From NCBI GenBank assembly GCA_910574455.1, contig CAJSYZ010000004.1, positions 1,426,001 through 1,490,000 of the forward strand: a stretch of DNA of 64,000 nt. Reading direction: 5' to 3'. Of the stretch, positions 52,800 through 64,000 are shown one piece after another (the first letter of the stretch is position 1; every line of letters begins with the position of its first letter). The position numbers and the translations under genes were made by a program. The notes below the pieces were generated by a model that ran no database searches, was not told where the DNA came from, and saw nothing but the letters and a program-made list of their open reading frames with translations. This stretch comes from Trichaptum fuscoviolaceum (lineage: Eukaryota > Basidiomycota > Agaricomycetes > Hymenochaetales > Trichaptaceae).

Positions 52800-55348
52800 T
52801 CAATCCTTCTGGACACGCAAAGAAAGAGATTAATCAGTAACGTTAGATTCCCCAAATTTTGTCTCTGGTGACTTACATCGCTCTGGATATCCAGTCCTTC
52901 TTTGCTGTCTCCTCCTCCTGTCAATACGCTTCCGTTTGCACTAGGTCGGCTCGCATCACTGGCTGAATTAACGGAGGCAGCTCGAGCTGAAACACCTCCT
53001 TCTTCCTTCACTGAGGAATCCGATCTTGATCGCTGCACTTGCGAGGCCGATATGCCGCTCATTCCTCGCTCATACGAATCCTCTATCCGCCTACTAGCCC
53101 CGCCACTTGTAACAGAACCGGGTCGTGATGTATCCGCGCCTGCACCTGCGGGTGGGGGCGCGGAATTAGATAAAAAATCAAGCCAGGATGTGTCTTGTGG
53201 GCCGGCACCTGGCCCGCCGGAGGAGGTCTGGCCTGGTCTAGGGGGAAAACCCTGCTGAGACTGTGATTGGGGATGCGGTGAAGCGCTCGATGGCCCGCCT
53301 CGATCCGCTGATGTCTGTTGCTGGGAAGCAGATTGCTGCTGACCAGAAGAAGATGGGTTGTGCACGGGCCAATCTAATGGCTCAAATGAAGACCCTGGGT
53401 GATGGGCGTGGCCATGGCCATGACCATGTGGGGATGCCGCGGACGTTGAGCCCGGGGGTGCGTTATTTGCGCTCCCAATCAGGGAGGCGAAGGGGTTTGA
53501 CGGGTTGTATATTGGAGGCTGGTTTCCCTGGTAGCTCCCAGAGCCTCCACCGGAGAACGAATTCCGGGAGTTACCTCCGCCGCTGCCTGTCCGCGGAAAG
53601 GCGTTCAGACTCTGAGGGAAAAATTGATGCGCAGTGGGGGAGGCGGGGTTGCCGCTGCCACCTTGCCGTTGGCCCGACGGAGGGAAGAGGCCAGTGGATA
53701 AGCCGTATGATGCAGGCGATTGTACGTCGCCGTGAAGTGCGTATGGGTTATCTCCTCCATACCCACCGGACGATGCTGAGCTATCGAGTCGTTGTCTCTT
53801 GGCTGCTGATGGCATTCCATCGTTTGGTGTGTTGCGTACGAGCGATACTGGGATTCCCGAGGAAGTTTGGTAACTGGTTGGCGACGCATTCGAGAGTGAG
53901 CCTGCAGAGGGTATCTGCAAATGACCTAGAGGTGGCTGTGGGAGTGCCATGGATCCACGATAATCCATCTGCAAAGACTATAGCTCAGCAAAAAAGGACT
54001 GATAACAACGCAGCAACTGATCCAGAAGAAAACTAAGAGCTGACGGGCGTTAATTCTCAGCGCTCCCGAGACATTAAAAAGGCGGAAGAAAAAATCATCC
54101 ATGACCTCCGGGAAACCGCACAATTGCAAGAGCGAACCACGATTGCGAAGAAAAGGCGGGAGTGTTGCAATACCAAGAATGAGATATACGCACATCCAGA
54201 CCCATCATGCTGTTTGTCTGCTTTCCTTGAATCATCCGTCCCGAACCCCCCGAGCCCGTCTTCATTCCGCTGCTGATCTTGGAAGCTGATGAATGTCCCG
54301 TCACCCTCCGCTTTCCGCCCTCCTCATCTTCCTCGTCGTCGTCGTCATTCTCCCCAGGATCAGCTTTGTTGTTGAAGTCCTGTGGTCCTTTGAATTCTTT
54401 CTCTCCGTCAAACTTGAGGTGTGGGCGCAATCAATCACAATCGAGAAAAGGGCAACGCAAATCACAAATTGGAGATACGCGGCACGTGGGGCATTCGAAG
54501 TGAAGGGGGATGTCGTAGATGGTTGGGGATGATTGGCGACACATCAGGGGATGCATTTGCAACAGACCATCGACAGCGAGAGCCCGGTGGAAAAAGGGGA
54601 AGCACGGGGCGCAAGAAGCAAGGGGCATTGATGGTCAGCTACGGCCGAATGCGAGAAACACGGAACGTACATGGAGGTGTCTCTGCACCATGCCGTCGAC
54701 ATCTGTCGAACAATACTCGTGCAGTTTGACGTGGTGTCCGGCACGCTCCTCTGACGACGGCCATCGTTGCGCACAACGAGCAGACGCGTCAAACACCGTC
54801 GAGGAACGTGCGATAAAAATAGCGCATAAGGCATTTTGCGTGTGAGCGAAGTCAGACCACCAGTGAAAACGTCGGGCGTACCGAAGATGATGACTGCGAC
54901 GTCGACGGAACACAGCACACCGAGCTCGTAGGCCTTCTTGAACAAGCCGTTCTTGCGCTGGACGACGTGAACGGCGAGCAGAGTCGGTGTGCACGAATGA
55001 TCCGAAAATAAGTCAAGATAAAATTAAATTGTGGAGGCAAATAAGAAATAGAAAGGGGCGTGCTGGGGACGACCGGCCGGATGCCAAGCGAATATGCACA
55101 AAAATAGCGCGCATTGAGGGGAATACTTGCCTTGAGAAACGTCACAGACCGGTTGCGTTCGTGCTGCATGCATGCACATCGTCAGTAGATGTCCTCAAAA
55201 AATAGCACGAAGAAGAGCTGGACGCGCCCCGCGCTCGCAAGCGAGAATAGAGTATGAATGGAGGATTAAAAAAAGCACAGGCATCGAGCTCGGGGGGCAA
55301 ATTTGTACTGACCGTGATGGGCTGTATCTCGATTTTCCGGCGCCCCAT
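52800..55348 (-). CDS. MADS-box transcription factor, Rlm1/MEF2 type
   Basis: Seven exons, complement(join(52800..52808,52877..53968,54194..54412,54671..54750,54882..54957,55131..55163,55313..55348)), give 514 aa. The MADS box is spread over four exons: [12 protein letters not shown], then [11 protein letters not shown], then [20 protein letters not shown] with [18 protein letters not shown]. The start MGRRKIEI and the [10 protein letters not shown] helix mark the MEF2/Rlm1 class, which in fungi acts downstream of cell-integrity MAP kinases. An acidic stretch (DDDDEEDEE) follows, then a long Ser/Gly/Pro/Gln-rich region, probably for activation. Introns are 149, 173, 131, 258, 225 and 68 nt, much longer than elsewhere; the second uses GC..AG. 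The last exon (KD stop) is the least certain part. Confidence 0.88.
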
Positions 55349-58300
55349 GGTGCAGAGGAGACGAGGGCAAGCAGGACAGTATGGTGGTGGATGAACGGAG
55401 AGGCGGAAGGAGAACTGAGGGGCACTCAGCTAAAGTCCTCGCTAGAAATTCCCTCCACAGCAACGCTCGGCATCCTCAGCCGCGGGTCCATGCCGAGAGC
55501 TCAAACCCACGCGATGCAGGCCAAATACATCCAAACACATTTCATACACCCTCGGCTACAGTTCATCCCAGTTAGGCCCCCTTTTATCTTCTGAACACAT
55601 CGTCTTCGCAAGAACGCCAGCGAGCGTACATTTGGCGCGTCATGTCCGGATTTTCGTCGAAAGTTTGGCAGTCTTTTCACCAGCAGCCCAAGTGCACTTC
55701 TAGTTTGTCGCCAGCTCCTCCTTCGCGTTGGATTAAACATTCCCCCATTTTTTCCCAGCACAGGTACAGTGCGCATGTGGCGATATAAGATAAAGCTTGT
55801 TCAGTCATTATGTTGTACCGCGGTATGATGCAAGTCTTGGAACTCAGGCCGTATATGGAAGTGCTCGCATGTCTGGCGTTTCCTAGTCCGCGAACAGTCC
55901 GCAAACAAATGGACGCCAGTGTGTTATATGCCGAACCAACCTTTTTCCAATTACCTTGGTTGTTCGCACGGACTGGCTTGGTTCTGGGGACGCCGGGCGA
56001 GATCTATGAGAACAAGCCGTGGTCTGCGCCTCTGCCCATCATGCATCATGCAATCAGATGTCCCGCCCAGTCACCACCCAGCCTGCTTCTCCGCAGCACT
56101 TTCTTTCACACCTGCGGCTGAGCGAGACCCCCTCCGCTGACTCAAGGCGCTCCCCTCTTTTCGGTCTCTGTCGTGCGCGATCTCGTGTGCGGGTTCACTT
56201 ATCGCTCGCCGCGACCCCTCACTGGCTGAGCTCTTGCGAACCAAGGTACAGCACCGTAGCAATCTCGCCCCGAAGTTGCGGTAACCGTCATGTCATCTAC
56301 CCATATGCACTACCGCCGCGCGCCAAAGCCTCCATGCCAGCCTTCCATATTGGGGTCCTCGAACAGCATAGAACCCCCCTCCTTCTCGAACGCTTCGGGG
56401 ATAAGCGATCGTAGAGTCGGTTCGGACGAGTCGCGCAGCCCATATACGTCATTTTCTAACTTATCATCCCTTCCTGGGACCTGGCATCCTGCTGTGCCCA
56501 CAGCTTGCGAGACTCTTGTGTTGGCCTGCGTGTTGCATATGAGCTGCTAAACACATCAAATCTCCCCGCGGCCCAGAGCGGTACTACGCGGCGCCACGAC
56601 CCCTACATTCATGCCGTACATCTGCGCGCACAGTTGTGCGGATATTTCCGCATGGGCTTCCGCCGGAGCGCAAGACAATTGGACTGTAGGCTATGGGCTC
56701 CGAACTCATGTTCTCATGCGACACAGTCTCATCAGCAGCTGTTGATGCCAGCAAGAGAGAACGTTAACCTTGGAGAGATCTCCAACAGTCTTCCACCCGC
56801 CCGCGCCGAGCTTGAACATTCAGCCGTATAGTCGCCTGATGCCGCACTCCCAATCTGGATTGTGGAATTATGGTTTGCATGCTCAACCCACGCTTCGATT
56901 TTCTACAACTCATTCCCCCTGAAAGAAGCCATGGAACCTGCACGAGAAGACACCGAATCTCGAACGGACTCTTTGCAACACGTTCTTCACGCATCTTCGC
57001 TGTTTCGTTATCCTTCCTAGACAAGTATACCCATATACAGAACGCGTAAACAATATAGAAACTAAATGAGAAAGCACCACCCGCCCCGCTTCCCCAATCA
57101 AACATGCGGCCTATATGTCCAGACTCCAAACCGATGTTTGCTCGTGGCGGTCGGAATTATTGGGAGCCGAGCGTGATACGCGCGTACGGCGCTTTCAATC
57201 ATCCAACTTCCCCTTCTCTGACTCACAGCAACGAATTTTGTGGCGGACAGTGTGGTGCTACTGCCGCGAAATCACTAACAAGTGATAATTGTAGGGCTGA
57301 GGTCTTCTATCGCCCCGCGTGTTTCATCTCTGGGCGCGTCATCACCACTCAATATCGGTGTATGAATCAGGTCACCCCGGCGCAGTGAAAACTCTTCTTC
57401 GACCCATCATTAAATCTCGGGCACCCCTGTCAAATTCCGTAGCTCATTCAGATCAGGCAAGACTGTATTAAGCACGGGCTTCCATACTGCAATTCTGTCT
57501 GCGTCCTCTTAGAGAAGAATTTCGTTCGAACCCTCCCTTCAAATTTTCGATCAATCCATCACCTCCTATCACTTCGCATCATCATAAGGATGGGTTGCGA
57601 TGAGAAATACATATCTAAGCGCCTGCGACAACAATCTTCAACCATTATGCGTCACGATCCAGGCCTTGATCCAACCTCAGCTATGACTCGCTTATAGTTC
57701 ACCTCGACAGCTCAGGCTGTCAATCTCTGATACTCTATCTGCTCGGCAGTCGCAGGACGGGCGGCGCACGGAATCCCCTTTCAATTGATCCTTATTTAAT
57801 CAAGTGAGTTTGCGTCTCTTAGTACTACTTATATGATCGAGGGTACTAATGAATAGGACGGCTAAAAGCACGTCGGATTCCGGATGGCTGATTGTAATGT
57901 CCTGACCCTGCATTCCAGTATAATGTACTGTACTTTCTCCATCTCGAAGGAGAGTTCCTCTTCAGGTCGAGGATGAAGACACGAGATCATGCAATACAAT
58001 ACTGTCAGGACCTTCAAGGCTGGTGGTTGGATTAAAGCGTACAACAGACGAGCACGCCGCGGTGAAACCCATGGGAAGTTCCTCCCATTGTTAAGCAAAT
58101 TGGGGAATTACACCCGCGTCTACATCAACCCAATTTGCCAGATTGCGTATGTCTGTATTGTACACGCACACCCATTTCCCACAAGATGTCAATGCTTACG
58201 ATTTACACAGGAACTGCTGGTACCAAATTCATCGCCTCGAAGCTAAGCGAATAAATGAATACTCAAGTACTTATTTGATTCATAATGGACTACGGCTCTT

Positions 58301-58816
58301 TAGTTTACCGAGGCGCACGGTTCTCTTTGATGTTAACATCTATGTGGGACAATGGATGTTTGTCTAGAAACCATCACGGCAACATTTGAATAGAACAAAT
58401 GATCCTTCAACTTTGCCATCTAGGAAGTTTGTTAGTAAGTCACCCATTCTTGATGAGCTTCCATTCACCTCACATATAGCAAAGGTCTGCGTCAGGTTGG
58501 ACATCACTTGGCATTCGCATATCCGTTCCCCCAAGCGCTTTTCAGATTGAACAGACACACATGTGCCTCTTCCAAGTGCTGGCCGTGTAAGCAAATACGA
58601 GCAAGCTTGCCCGCTGGTACAATAATAGCACTCTTATCCTTCCGTTTGGTCATATGGCATGGACCTTCTCACTGCTATGTGGTGGAACACCATATTGAAG
58701 TCAGCTACGATCAGGCACCCTCGTCAACAAACTATTCTGGGACGGATTCACTCGGACTACCAGGGCATAGGACAGGCACAACGGTCTGGCGGAACTCGGG
58801 CGTTGAAGGTGCTTCA
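55349..58816. other. Gene-poor region, first half
   Basis: Nothing recognisable in about 3.5 kb. Near the MADS gene it is pyrimidine-rich and probably promoter. Frames are short (under about 130 codons), overlap on both strands and lack motifs. Confidence 0.45.
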
Positions 58817-58837
58817 GTGTGTGTGTGTGTGTGTGTG
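58817..58837 (+). repeat. GT dinucleotide microsatellite
   Basis: Ten and a half uninterrupted GT units. Confidence 0.9.
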
Positions 58838-61645
58838 ACACCTCTGCCAGCGGGAAACTCATAACTCAACCTTGAAGCTTCGAAGATATCGCACTGTCGC
58901 GGAATGGAAATCTCCACGACTGCAGGCCGCCCGATTAGTTGACATGTACGCTTCCGGGAGAAGATCAGGATGGAGAGTTTTATACGGGTCTTTTGTGAAC
59001 AATTTTCGTCCTGGTCGCATCATGCCTCTCTTTTTATCAAACTCGACAGGAGGTGCGCCGTGGCCGGTTATCTACGACTATAGTCTGTCGGGACAACACA
59101 ATTGAAGACACGAGATACAGAGCATCACCGATCAAGAAGGTGTGTCGGACATCGCATGTGCAGTCTAACGAGGGAGGAACACGACAGGCGCAATATCGGA
59201 GGGGTGCGGCTGCTCAGCATAATCATTTAGCATCTCTTTCCCGGGAAGACACCTGACGTTATGGCTTGATCATCCCTTCTCTATTCTCTGACATGCCTGT
59301 GTCTGCAACTCGTCTTCTTTCTGTACAACCTATCCCGCTTGTTTGGCCGAGATGGGCGGCGATCGAACAGGCCCCTATCCCTCGACTAACTGGGGTGCTT
59401 TTCTGACATATGTCTCTTGGCCAGATGCCACTAAGTGGTGAGTGGGAAGTAATGTCTGCTCCGACGTGCTTGTTTGATATTCTCTCGCGTTAAGCAACCA
59501 CTTGTAATTAACGCATTTGACGGGCCCTACAACACCGCCAGGCTACCAGCAGCTCTGCGTTCGCGAGCACGAAGCACCGTCCACGCCGCGCCTGTTAAAT
59601 CTCGTTACCAAACTGGATAAACTGCACATCTATAACTGCATGCCCCTCCCATCTGACATGAGAGAACTTCTCACACATTGCATCAGCAGGATATATGCAG
59701 CCCGTTAGGTACATTCGCGCCAAGTGCAGATCTATTCGGTGTGTCAGTGATCCTTTTGATGAGTTAAGCATTTGCTCCCATTGCGTACACAACTGGCGTC
59801 AGATTCCACAACTTCTGCCGTCGAGCAATGGATGATAAGATCTCAGAAGGGGTACGGGGCGAAGCCTCGATGAGCTCAGCGTTGAAACCAGTTTCGTCGT
59901 GACCCTTATATTAACTGGTATAGTTCCTCGGAAGATATGGAACAAGTTATTTCGTTTTCGCTAGCGTAGTTCTGCCAAGGGACTGAATGTCATCGAGAGT
60001 GGAAACGCACCGACCTCGAATCGCTGGCTGGTCGTACATTTGCCACATAGACCTCATTTCCGCGGAAATCATACATCCCCATATTGGACTTAAATGAAGA
60101 CTCTCACAGATCGATGATTTTACGTCTCGGTCATACGATCGAGTCACTATCGTGGGCGTCGTTGTTGGTAAACTAATGTTCCGAAGCCAGGAAAAACAGA
60201 TGAGTTTGTATCCCTTCAATTCTAGAGAATCTTTTCACCTATATGTATAAGTACCCCCCCTTCCAAGCCCAACCTTCAACCCACAGTAAAGATGGGCCCC
60301 GCAAGCCAACCTACATTCTATCTAAAGTACAGTAAGTTGCTGCTGTTGTATGAACTTGAAGCCATTTCCAAAAGTCATCACTGTTGCAACTCGAGAGAGA
60401 AAGAGAATGTCACTGATTCTAATGTTCATAGCTATTGTTCTCGCCAGCAGCGACACAGGTCAAGAGTATAGGCAGACATGAGTAGCTGAAGGATCTCAAG
60501 TACAAACAAGTTGTCCAGATGCCAATATCATCCAGTTTCAAGACAGGTCCGGTGAAACATACGGAGTTAGACGTGCTATATCACTAGCATACTTGGTAAT
60601 CTTTCGCAGAAAGTATCAGTAAAAAGGTCGGCAAGTTGCAGTGGGTGATAATGGTTGCGCGCGAGAGAGAGACAAAAAGGGAGAGACAGAAAACAGGGGA
60701 ATTTCTAACCTCGTCTCTCAAGCTATTTATATGCGGAATAACAAATCAAAATCAGAATATGTACTATGTACGTCATATCTGCAACTAATAATAGACTACT
60801 AATGTTCTAAGTTTACAATATTAGTTAGCGCCGTCAGAGCCAGCGGTCCCCGACAAGAAGACTGGCATATTGAAGACGGAGTAGGCAAAGGACGAATTTA
60901 CGAGATGCACACGGGGAGAAAAAACCATAAGTATAGGAGGACACCTAATGAAAGGCGCATGGAGGAGTGGGGAAGTAAGTGCAAGTTAAGTACAAGGACA
61001 CAAACGGGAGAGAAAAGTGAAAATGCACCAGGATAAGGAACAGAAAAGCAGAAAGAGACAAGGAGGGGAAGGAAGAAGAATAGGATATAAGATATAAACC
61101 AATAGTAAACCACAGAAGCAGGGATAAGGTACGAAACGATAAGGAAATGGAAACCACAATAACCTAAATAATACAAGTTATACAGAAAATAAACTAGGAA
61201 AGGTTGCGATAGGTCAGGGATAAATTACAAAACACATTTAAGCAGGAACGAGAGAGCTAAGAGAAAACTTGCGATTGGCTGGAGGGTGAAAATTTTGCTT
61301 ACTTTTCGATTAAAGTTCACGACGACACATCCCTCCCTCAGCTACGCTTCGTGTCGGGGATAAGGTTTAACAGCCTCTCCTGTCCTCATTATCTGTGAAC
61401 GGACGTTGTGACCTCAGAAGATCGTACTATGTATGTACTATGTAACCACTCACAATAATGCTACTTTATGAACAATTCATTTATTGACGTGAATGCATCT
61501 TTAGGCACACATAATCATACTCGAAGTAATTGCAAACGACATCAAGATAGATAAATATTGCAAATGACAGGTTTTGAGTGAGGGTGCAAATAAAGATGTG
61601 CACATACTATGGATATCGTCCGTTGTGTTGATTTACCGCGGTATA
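58838..61645. other. Gene-poor region, second half, with purine-rich block
   Basis: No supported gene. From about 60650 to 61320 the plus strand is strikingly purine-rich (GAGAGAGAGA, long AGG/GAA runs). At 61321-61340 it meets ACACATCCCTCCCTCAG. On the minus strand that is a purine tract followed by TGTCGTCGTG, the arrangement of a polypurine tract next to an LTR. A retroelement LTR remnant is possible, but no second LTR or pol sequence was found. Confidence 0.3.
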
Positions 61646-62708
61646 CTACATTGCCGCAGATCCTGTGACGAGTAACCTCCAATAAGCAGGAAGAACATGG
61701 AGAATTGACAACCAAATCTGCGTGCAAGAACCCAATTCATCAGACATATGATAAATTAATAAGGAAAAAGCGGACTTACGTTGTACAACAAACACGATCG
61801 CATATCGTCAACTACTGTTCTGAAAAGCACAAACCGTGCGCCAACGAAGAGGCCATACGCATTCAAGGCAAGGGCGTACAGGGTGCCGAGCTTCCACACG
61901 CCGGCCAGGCAGGAAGACCAGATACAGATGAGCGCCATGAGTGTCGGGCGTGAAAGCACTGGCGCGACGATCGGTATTGTCTTTCTGCCTAAGATGCGAT
62001 CACCTTCGATGTCTTTGAAGTCAGTAGCCTGGTATGTGGTCCCATAAGCACCGGCGCTCATTATTATAGATGTGAGTTCGACATCTCCGAGCCTGTGCGG
62101 ATTTGACCCTATGGAGCTAATCAACCCTGCATTTCCTGACTAGTTGGAAGTATAAATATGTACGAACCTGCTATGAGACATGCTCCGACTTCAAAGAAAG
62201 CATACCCAACTGGCAGGATAGTACTTCTATTCACCCAATGTACATGCCCTCCCATCTCGTCGTAGATAACCGTCAGAGTTGCAATAGCTATGCTAGCGTA
62301 GAGAGTTTCGAGGCTGTAGCATGCAGAGAGTAGCAAGCAGACTGGAACAGATAGCCAACGAAGGATCTGGGCGTTGTGGACAGTTATCCTATTGGATGCG
62401 AGAGGTCTGTGTGGCTTGTTCACTTTGTCCTCCTCGGGATCGAGGATTTGATTTGCAATGTTAATTTGAAGAACATGAAGCCATACCCAGAAGATGATGT
62501 GTGGTAGGCGACAGATATCGACTAGTGATGCAGCTGTTGCTAGTGTGGTCTGTGAAGTCTCTTAGTTCGGCATGTGCCAGTAAGAGACGAAGCTAATAAA
62601 ACTCACTATCGGTATAACGGTGGTTCTTATGTCAGACTTCGTGAAGAGGTAAAGGGTGCGTAAGAAGGAGAGAATGAAAGAACATTGGTGAGAGGAGGCG
62701 GTCTTCAT
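61646..62708 (-). CDS. UbiA-family prenyltransferase-like membrane protein (copy 2)
   Basis: Four exons, complement(join(61646..61717,61780..62108,62168..62549,62607..62708)), give 294 aa. Both Asp-rich sites are intact (NQILDPEEDKVNKPHRPL and DFKDIEGDR). Exons 1-3 have exactly the same lengths as in copy 1, and introns sit at the same codons and phases. The proteins match over long stretches (for example MSAGAYGTTYQATDFKDIEG) but differ more at the N-terminus and in the last exon. Intron sequences differ, so the duplication is not brand new. Orientation is inverted relative to copy 1, about 11 kb away, with the MADS gene between. Substrate unknown. Confidence 0.85.
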
Positions 62709-64000
62709 TGTCGAGGAATATTTTAGGGAAAGTAGTAGACGCGGAGTCGACCACCTCCACGCATTTATAACATTCTGATACAGCACTCGGCAGTTTTCGA
62801 TATTTTCACTTCTATAAGATGGGTCCGCGCTGCGTTGCAGGAGAAATGAAAATGCCGGAAGTTGATCCGCGTACTTCGAATGCTTCCCGCATACAAGTTT
62901 TGTAGAAAGCCTCCATTTCGAATATTCCTGGGTGGATGCTAGCGAAGCAAAAACCAGACTTCTATCAGTGGATGGGTCATACCACGCCAACAGTAACTTT
63001 CTCCTGAGTAGACCCCGAGAGTGCACAAGCGCGGAGGGGGGGCCTATCCGATATCGAGAAAAGAACCCCGAGGCGCAGCGTGCGGTCCTGACAAGCATTC
63101 AAGGAGAAACAGAGACAACTTCCCGATGACGTCGACTTACAGGTAGAATATTCAATATGTTACTGTGTCGACCATTCGAACTTGATTTGGCGTGTGTTGC
63201 TGGAATAGGGAGGCAAAATTCATCTCGTACATGGCAGTGTTGCACCACCAGACCGGTGCTAAACGGTTTCCGAGACTTGCTTAGGTCGCAAACAATAAAG
63301 TAAATTGATGATTGATGGGATCAGTAGTAGTGGAGGATCCATATCTATTTCTTCTCTTACTCATTGTTGCTTCTTACCAGAGAAGGACCTGCGCCGTAAT
63401 AGACACTAGAGTAACAGCTTTTACACAGTCAGACCCATGACGCACAGTATTATATGTGCGAGTGTTCGGATAGTGCATACCACGCGATATTCCACCTTCC
63501 TCGTATTCCATGAAGATCCGTTGGCCCTCAAGGGATAGTGGAGTGCGGATAGCCTTGTTTGGTGTTATACCCGGCGGGTAAGGTGCCTCTTGCCCCATGC
63601 AAAGTAACATGGATTTTGCTCCGGATATAAGATGGGGGAGACCACGAATGGTAACGAATGTTGATTTGTTCAGGCAAAAGGATTATCTAGAAAAAGTAGA
63701 GGTGGGTCATGATACTTCGATACGCGACAATACAGGCAATGTACGTACAAAATTCCAGAAAGGATTCGTAATAGCAGCTAATTAGTAGCATTGTCCGTTA
63801 GTCGGTGAGACACTTTGCGATTATCGCTGAGGTGAGGCAAAATGCATGCAGAGAGACCGGAGAGAAAAGTCCGTTTCGACATCGAGGCAAGACGATTTCT
63901 GACAATCCAGAGAGTCTTCGGCCTATGTCTATTATTAGGGCTTGCTCGGATCCGATGGTAGCGCGGCGACGGCCCGGGATAGGCGTGGCCGGTGGTATCA
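62709..64000. other. No recognised gene to window end
   Basis: Upstream region of UbiA copy 2, then about 1 kb with short frames (62-78 codons) lacking motifs. A gene cut by the window edge cannot be excluded. Confidence 0.4.

Noticed and set aside
52391..52876. Extension of the MADS-gene frame past 52876 into 160 further codons
   Set aside because: A strong GTAAGT donor lies at 52876 and the extension is compositionally unlike the Ser/Gly-rich protein.
53263..54036. 257-codon plus-strand frame
   Set aside because: Lies antisense to the low-complexity exon of the MADS gene; GC-rich exons often open the opposite strand.
58364..58594. Possible retroelement fragment (minus frame of 76 codons)
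   Set aside because: No RT, integrase or protease motif could be confirmed.
1..64000. CRISPR arrays, operons, bacterial-type ribosome sites
   Set aside because: No regularly spaced repeats of that kind; the DNA is plainly eukaryotic with spliceosomal introns.

Overview
The window is fungal nuclear DNA, most likely from a mushroom-forming basidiomycete (Agaricomycete). Genes are split by many short introns (about 45-65 nt, GT..AG, CTNAC-type branch points), and several products belong to families I know mainly from Agaricomycetes: expanded BTB/POZ proteins, F-box-like proteins, and two large orphan proteins. All exon joins below were worked out by hand from splice consensus, phase and family resemblance. 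Where I give a join, the summed exon length is a multiple of three.

Layout. 1-3.7 kb: no recognised gene, but a 72-bp exact copy of the segment upstream of a BTB gene and a decayed inverted-repeat element. 3.7-4.6 kb (-): Golgi protein Sys1. 4.9-9.9 kb (-): a complete, very young Ty1/Copia retrotransposon (299-bp LTRs with one difference, 5-bp target duplication, half-tRNA primer site) inserted 8 bp before the start codon of a 13-exon dipeptidyl aminopeptidase (9.95-13.4 kb, +). 14-15 kb: F-box-like gene broken by a one-base homopolymer slip. 15.6-16.5 kb (-): small Ser/Pro-rich orphan. 17.9 kb (-): tRNA-Ile(AAT). 18.9-21.8 kb: two BTB genes. 22.6-26.2 kb (-): probable Ett1/Nro1-like protein. 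27.8-30.7 kb: a transposon-rich BTB graveyard, with one 591-bp terminal-inverted-repeat element, one BTB gene split by a 670-bp element of the same type (both with 9-bp target duplications), and a BTB relic. 32.8-35.8 kb (+): 771-aa multi-span membrane protein ending in a CaaX-like box. 35.9-37.8 kb (-): GH30 beta-1,6-galactanase-like secreted enzyme. 38.4-39.7 kb (-): ZNF511-like zinc-finger protein. 40-42.1 kb (-): Cdc4/Pop1-like F-box/WD40 protein. 42.5 kb (+): second, identical tRNA-Ile. 43.3-46.1 kb (+): 896-aa orphan. 46.3-46.9 kb (-): small signal-peptide/one-span membrane protein. 47.3-48.3 kb (-): fifth BTB locus. 49.7-50.8 kb (+) and 61.6-62.7 kb (-): two UbiA-type prenyltransferase paralogues in inverted orientation. 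51.3-52.0 kb: composite minisatellite. 52.8-55.3 kb (-): MADS-box (Rlm1/MEF2-type) transcription factor with unusually long introns. 55.4-61.6 kb: gene-poor stretch. 62.7-64 kb: nothing recognised.

The housekeeping genes (Sys1, aminopeptidase, Cdc4-like, zinc finger, Ett1-like, MADS, GH30) look intact. They alternate with fast-evolving, duplicated or transposon-hit blocks. No operon-like pathway is evident. The clearest biology is recent mobile-element activity: one element has just split what was probably a bidirectional Sys1/aminopeptidase promoter, and another has disrupted a BTB gene.
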